DNA from: Terripilifer ovatus
Lineage (GTDB): Bacteria; Pseudomonadota; Alphaproteobacteria; Rhizobiales; Beijerinckiaceae
Reading direction: 5' to 3'
DNA: 64,000 bases
Assembly: GCA_029222685.1 (NCBI GenBank)
Contig: JARHVB010000085.1
Coordinates: forward strand, 62,001-126,000
The notes under the pieces: generated by a model
Told to the model about the DNA's origin: nothing
The model's input: only the letters and a program-made list of their open reading frames with translations
Database searches by the model: none
In this document: positions 60,344 to 64,000 of the stretch, one piece after another
Layout of the letters: every line of letters begins with the position of its first letter
How positions within the stretch are numbered: position 1 is the first letter of the stretch
Made by a program: the position numbers and the translations under genes

Positions 60344-61681
60344 CTATTCCGGCATCGTGCCATTGGCTTTCAGCACTTCGCCCGCCAGATAGAGCGAACC
60401 GGCGATCAGCACCCGCGGCGGCACCGGCCAGGAACGCGCCGCAATGCCGGCGATGGCTTCTTCGAAACTTTCGGCGGTCGAGGCGGGAATATCATTCTCC
60501 CGCGCCGCCTGCGCCACTTCGTAGGCGCTGCGCGCCTGGTGTTCGCCGCCGATCGGCACGGCGATGACTTCGCGCGCCAGCCCGGCGAAGCTCGCCAGGA
60601 AACCGGCCGTATCCTTTGTCGTCAGCGTGCCGCAGATGAGGATCAGCGGCCGCGCCGTCTGCTCCTCGAAATCCGCCATGGCTTCGGCGAGCACCTTGCC
60701 GCCGGCAACATTGTGGCCCCCGTCGAGCCACAGCTCGCCGCCGGCCGGAAGCATGTCGGCGAGCCGGCCTTGCTTCAGCCTTTGCAGGCGCGCCGGCCAA
60801 TCCGCGGTCAGCACACCGGCTTCGAAAGCCTCGGCGGTAAGGCCGGGCAGGAACTGCCGCAGCGCCGCGATGGCGGTAGCGGCGTTTTCAAGCTGGTGAT
60901 GGCCGGGCAATCGCGGCAACGGCAGGTCTATCAGTCCCCTCACATCCTCGTAGACGAGCCGTCCGCGCTCTTCGTAGCAATTGAAATCCTGTCCGGCGAC
61001 GACGAGTGGTGCGCCGACGCGCTCGGCCTCGCGCTCGATGACATCGTAGGCGGCGGCGCTCTGCCAGGACAGCACGGCCGGCGCATTGCGCTTGAGGATG
61101 CCGGCCTTCTCCAGGGCGATGCCTTCGATCGAGGGCCCGAGAAATTCCACATGGTCGATAGAGACCGGCGTGATGACGGTGACGACCGGGCGTTCGATCA
61201 CGTTGGTGGCGTCGTAACGGCCGCCGAGGCCGACTTCGAGCAGCAGCACGTCGGCTGGATGTTCGGCGAAGAGATAGAGCGCCGCCGCCGTGATGATCTC
61301 GAAGATGGTGATCGGCTCGCCCGCATTGACCTTCTCGCAGGTTTCGAGCGCGCCGATCAGGCGGTCTTCGTCGACGAGCCTGCCGCCGCCTGGTTCACCG
61401 AGACGGATGCGCTCGTGGAAATTCACCAGATGCGGCGAGGTATAGACATGCACGCTCTTGCCCGCCGCTTCGAGCATGGCGCGCATGAAGGCGATGGTCG
61501 AGCCCTTGCCGTTGGTGCCGGCGACATGGATGGTCGGCGGCAGCCGGTGCTGCGGATGGCCGAGCTTGGCCAGCAGCTTTTCGATGCGTCCGAGCGACAG
61601 GTCGATCTTGCGCGGATGCAGATCGGCAAGCCGCGCCAGCACGGCGTCGGAGGTGGGTACGGAGGCTTTCGCCGCATCCAT
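60344..61681 (-). CDS. folC: Bifunctional dihydrofolate/folylpolyglutamate synthase
   Basis: 445 residues. P-loop TIHVAGTNGKGSTIAFMRAML, YTSPHLVNFHERIRL, EVGLGGRYDATNVI and DHVEFLG are the FolC/Mur-ligase motifs; C-terminal domain contains LWLDGGHNVAGGKVL. Adds glutamate to dihydropteroate and folates. It follows accD by 114 bases that contain a composite palindromic repeat. Confidence 0.96.
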   Translation of the reverse strand: MDAAKASVPTSDAVLARLADLHPRKIDLSLGRIEKLLAKLGHPQHRLPPTIHVAGTNGKGSTIAFMRAMLEAAGKSVHVYTSPHLVNFHERIRLGEPGGGRLVDEDRLIGALETCEKVNAGEPITIFEIITAAALYLFAEHPADVLLLEVGLGGRYDATNVIERPVVTVITPVSIDHVEFLGPSIEGIALEKAGILKRNAPAVLSWQSAAAYDVIEREAERVGAPLVVAGQDFNCYEERGRLVYEDVRGLIDLPLPRLPGHHQLENAATAIAALRQFLPGLTAEAFEAGVLTADWPARLQRLKQGRLADMLPAGGELWLDGGHNVAGGKVLAEAMADFEEQTARPLILICGTLTTKDTAGFLASFAGLAREVIAVPIGGEHQARSAYEVAQAARENDIPASTAESFEEAIAGIAARSWPVPPRVLIAGSLYLAGEVLKANGTMPE

Positions 61682-61698
61682 GGTTTGGGTCCGTTATA

Positions 61699-61796
61699 GC
61701 ATCGCGCGAAAAAGTGGACGCCGGTTTTTCGCAAAAAGCGACGCGACATCAAACAATCTAAAGCATCGGGCGATTCTGAAAGAACGCACGATGCTC
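61699..61796 (-). repeat. Composite two-hairpin palindromic repeat, copy 5 (diverged)
   Basis: First hairpin 61699-61745 (GCATCGCGCG...AAAAGTGGACGCCGG...CGACGCGA), then a spacer, then AGCATCGGGCGATTC...CACGATGCT at 61762-61795. The core AGTGGACGCCGG is shared with the copy at 46678. The layout mirrors the pair at 23992-24090. It lies in the accD-folC gap. Confidence 0.7.
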
Positions 61797-62683
61797 TAGG
61801 CCGCCTCGGACACGGGTGGCGGCAGAGCCGGTTGCGACGGTTGCTTGGTCAGAAGGCGGCACAGGCGCACCAGCGTATTGCGCAGGTCGGCGCGCGGCAC
61901 CACCATGTCGACCATGCCATGGGCCTTGAGATATTCGGCGCGCTGAAAACCTTCCGGCAGTTTCTCGCGGATCGTCTGCTCGATGACCCGCGCACCGGCA
62001 AAGCCGATCACGGCGCCGGGCTCGGAAATCTGCACGTCGCCTAGCATGGCGTAGGAGGCGGTGACGCCGCCGGTGGTCGGATTGGTCAGCACCACGATAT
62101 AGGGAAGGCGCGCCTCGCGAAGGCGGCGCACCGCGACGGTCGTGCGCGGCATCTGCATCAGCGAGAACATGCCTTCCTGCATGCGCGCGCCGCCCGAGGC
62201 GGTGAACATGATGAACGGCGTCTTGCGCGCCACGGCCGCTTCCATGCCGGTGATGATCGCCTCGCCGGCCGCCATGCCGAGCGAACCGCCGATGAAGTCG
62301 AAATCCTGCACGCCCACCGTCACGTCGAGGCCGCCGAGCTGGCCGGTGGCGAGCGTCACGCAATCGGGCTTGCCTGTCTTGGTGCGATATTCCTTGAGCC
62401 GGTCCGTGTAGCGCTTCATGTCGCGGAATTTCAGCGGATCGGTCGGCACCTCCGGCAGCGGCAGCTCTTCATAGGTGCCGCCGTCGAAGAGGCTCGCGAG
62501 CCGCGCCTTGACCGGGAAGCGCATGTGATAGCCCGAGCCGGGAATGACATAGAGATTGGCTTCGATGTCCTTGTGGAAGACGAGCTGACCGCTTTCCGGG
62601 CATTTCACCCACAGGTTTTCCGGCGTTTCCCGCTTCAGGAACGAGCGGATCCGCGGCGGAACGACATTCGACATCCAGTTCAT
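61796..62683 (-). CDS. accD: Acetyl-CoA carboxylase carboxyltransferase beta subunit, zinc-ribbon cysteines lost
   Basis: 295 residues. Core motifs: [20 protein letters not shown] (acyl-CoA site), [34 protein letters not shown] and [18 protein letters not shown]. Normally an N-terminal CxxC...CxxC zinc ribbon precedes it; here that segment reads [20 protein letters not shown] then [10 protein letters not shown], retaining only Cys28, with Ser31, Ile47 and Ser50 in place of the other cysteines. This matches rhizobial AccD, so it is a lineage trait, not a damaged gene. ATG at 62683 follows AAGGG. It starts 14 bases after trpA. Confidence 0.95.
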   Translation of the reverse strand: MNWMSNVVPPRIRSFLKRETPENLWVKCPESGQLVFHKDIEANLYVIPGSGYHMRFPVKARLASLFDGGTYEELPLPEVPTDPLKFRDMKRYTDRLKEYRTKTGKPDCVTLATGQLGGLDVTVGVQDFDFIGGSLGMAAGEAIITGMEAAVARKTPFIMFTASGGARMQEGMFSLMQMPRTTVAVRRLREARLPYIVVLTNPTTGGVTASYAMLGDVQISEPGAVIGFAGARVIEQTIREKLPEGFQRAEYLKAHGMVDMVVPRADLRNTLVRLCRLLTKQPSQPALPPPVSEAA

Positions 62684-62697
62684 AGGCAACCCTTACT

Positions 62698-63537
62698 CTA
62701 CTCGGCGGCAGCCTGGCGCGCGGAGCGCACGCCGCCGGCGAGTTCGCTGACCAGTTTCGTCACCGCGGCAACAGTGCCGGCAGTCGGCCGGTCCGACGCA
62801 TCGAGGGAATTCTTCAGGGCGTCGACCAGCGCCGTGCCGACCACTACACCATCCGCATGTGCCGCAATTGCGGCGGCGGACTGCGCGTTCTTGACGCCGA
62901 AACCGACGGCTACCGGCAGATCCGTATGGCGTTTGATGCGCGTCACCGCCTCGGCGACCCTGGAATAGTCCGGGATCGACGCGCCGGTGATGCCGGTAAT
63001 CGAGACGTAATAGACGAACCCGGAGGTGTTGGAGAGCACCGAGGGCAGCCGCTTGTCGTCCGTCGTCGGCGTCGCCAGGCGGATGAAGTTCACGCCGGCC
63101 TTGAGCGCCGGCAGGCACAGTTCCCTGTCTTCCTCCGGCGGCAGGTCGACGATGATCAGGCCGTCGACGCCGATGGCGCGCGCATCGGCCAGAAACTTGT
63201 CGACGCCGTAGATATAGATCGGGTTGTAATAGCCCATCAGCACGATCGGCGTGTTGTTGTCGTGCTTGCGGAAGTCGGCGACGACGCCGAGCGTCTTGCG
63301 CAAGGTGGTGCCGGCCTTCAGCGCCCTGAGCCCTGCCGCCTGGATCGACGGCCCGTCGGCCATCGGATCGGTGAACGGCATGCCGATTTCGATCACATCG
63401 GCGCCGGCAGCCGGCAGGGCCTTGATGATCTCGAGCGAGGAGGCGATGTCCGGGTCGCCGCACATGAGGAATGTGACGAGGGCGGCGCGGCCTTCAGCCT
63501 GGCAATGAGCGAAACGCTGGTCGATACGGGTTGTCAT
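62698..63537 (-). CDS. trpA: Tryptophan synthase alpha chain
   Basis: 279 residues from the ATG at 63537. Catalytic and signature residues: [23 protein letters not shown] (Glu and Asp), [40 protein letters not shown] and [11 protein letters not shown]. Cleaves indole-3-glycerol phosphate to indole. The minus-strand order trpA-accD-folC is the conserved alphaproteobacterial one; trpB/trpF would lie beyond or elsewhere, since a partial SDR gene is next. Confidence 0.96.
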   Translation of the reverse strand: MTTRIDQRFAHCQAEGRAALVTFLMCGDPDIASSLEIIKALPAAGADVIEIGMPFTDPMADGPSIQAAGLRALKAGTTLRKTLGVVADFRKHDNNTPIVLMGYYNPIYIYGVDKFLADARAIGVDGLIIVDLPPEEDRELCLPALKAGVNFIRLATPTTDDKRLPSVLSNTSGFVYYVSITGITGASIPDYSRVAEAVTRIKRHTDLPVAVGFGVKNAQSAAAIAAHADGVVVGTALVDALKNSLDASDRPTAGTVAAVTKLVSELAGGVRSARQAAAE

Positions 63538-63610
63538 GGCCGCAGGGGTTAGCACGGCGCGCCGAAAATCGGAAGTTCACAGACGCGGAGCCACCGGCCG
63601 CAGCCAGTGT

Positions 63611-63724
63611 CATTCCCGATGCGCGCAGCGCGAGCGGGAAACCAGGCATTTCAGCGGTTTGCTGCGGGGCGTTGAACCGCTAGGCCTGGATTCCCGCTCG
63701 CCCGCTGCGCGGTCGTCGGGAATG
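63611..63724. repeat. 114-bp long inverted repeat
   Basis: Left arm CATTCCCGATGCGCGCAGCG...ACCAGGC (63611-63647), right arm GCCTGGATTCCCGCTCGCC...CGGGAATG (63684-63724), and an inner AGCGGTT/AACCGCT hairpin. It lies between trpA and the partial SDR and would form a large cruciform; a second such element of another family is at 41543. Confidence 0.75.
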
Positions 63725-63752
63725 CTTTGCTCAATGGGCGGCGTGCACCGCG

Positions 63753-64000
63753 TCAGGCTGGGGCCGACGACAGAAAAGCGCGCGTCTCGGCAACGACGCG
63801 ATCCTGGAACTCTGGGTCGCGCACAAGCGCGGAGCCGAGCATCGGGTGGCCGCCCTCGTCGTAGTAGACACCAGTCCGACCGGAGGTATCGATCAGGATC
63901 TTGGTGATCACGCGAGCGGCTCGCTTTGGGGTACTCAAGACCTTGATGAAGAGCATGAGTGGCGGCACAAGGAGCGGGATAACAAATCTCTGCAGAACGC
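63753..64000 (-). CDS. Short-chain dehydrogenase, C-terminal end only (runs off window)
   Basis: The frame is open to the right edge and ends KRAARVITKILIDTSGRTGVYYDEGGHPMLGSALVRDPEFQDRVVAETRAFLSSAP. The RTGVYYDE-GHPM-GS pattern is that of the C-terminus of SDR-type retinol-dehydrogenase-like proteins. The visible frame reads about 81 residues with a hydrophobic FVIPLLVPPLMLFIK segment before the conserved tail. The catalytic part lies beyond the window. Confidence 0.7.
   Translation of the reverse strand, partial: VLQRFVIPLLVPPLMLFIKVLSTPKRAARVITKILIDTSGRTGVYYDEGGHPMLGSALVRDPEFQDRVVAETRAFLSSAPA

Noticed and set aside
60128-61699. 523-codon plus-strand frame opposite folC
   Set aside because: Antisense of FolC with its P-loop; no independent motif.
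1-64000. CRISPR arrays, insertion sequences, prophage or integrase genes
   Set aside because: No regularly spaced repeats, transposase or integrase motifs were seen; the repeats present are solitary palindromes.

Overview
The window is a high-GC alphaproteobacterial chromosome segment. The order is most likely Rhizobiales/Hyphomicrobiales, for four reasons. The locus divL / tsaE-amgK / murU / addB / addA / trxA ... folC / accD / trpA is typical of that group. AccD lacks its zinc-ribbon cysteines. There is a GAAC-N7-GAAC LexA box. A family of about 45-bp intergenic palindromes built on a conserved ACCGGTTCGCGTGAAGAAAA-type core is scattered through the window. I cannot place it more finely from sequence alone.

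Layout. (a) 1-2.6 kb: a DUF3597 gene cut by the window edge, an orphan AapJ-type amino-acid binding protein, an L,D-transpeptidase and a lipoprotein, all on the minus strand. (b) 2.7-28.7 kb: a dense catabolic and uptake region. It holds one complete tripartite tricarboxylate transporter (tctA, tctB, tctC) and four further Bug/TctC-type binding proteins without membrane partners. Enzymes include a CoA-transferase/ThDP-lyase pair, a long divergent asparaginase-fold protein, a flavin reductase, a GMC oxidoreductase translationally coupled to a binding protein, an SDR, a DHDPS-like lyase, an amidohydrolase, a zinc ADH and a Rieske oxygenase, plus an MFS carrier. Three LysR regulators and one AraC regulator are interleaved, and several intergenic palindromes look like operators. 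(c) 28.8-36.3 kb: an accessory stretch with a glycolipid-binding protein, an AT-richer patch, a DUF1778-GNAT toxin-antitoxin pair with a palindromic operator, a CMD-family protein, a tRNA-like remnant, a TadE/G-like pilus protein, several small conserved or orphan genes (one pair under an apparent LexA box), a 16-G homopolymer and tRNA-Ser(GGA). (d) 36.4-44.7 kb: mostly housekeeping and envelope genes (mepA, MarC, GNAT, a sixth Bug protein, DUF1428, a second L,D-transpeptidase, purU, glpD). (e) 44.9-64 kb: a core block with ahcY, divL, the tsaE-amgK fusion, murU, addB, addA and trxA on plus, then ppa, pyrE, a small ORF, folC, accD and trpA on minus, ending in a partial SDR.

How the genes work together. 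The core block joins methyl-cycle recycling (ahcY), cell-cycle signalling (DivL pseudokinase), t6A tRNA modification (TsaE), peptidoglycan amino-sugar recycling (AmgK-MurU, alongside MepA and two L,D-transpeptidases), recombinational repair (AddAB) and basic biosynthesis (pyrE, folC, accD, trpA). The accessory half looks like a scavenging island for organic acids or aromatics: many periplasmic binders feed a few enzymes with broad substrate range. No CRISPR array, rRNA, intact insertion sequence or prophage was seen. The most unusual items are the asparaginase-fold enzyme with a roughly 200-residue insertion and altered active site, the LexA-box small operon, the palindromic repeat read in frame inside divL, and the tRNA-like remnant with a collapsed anticodon loop.
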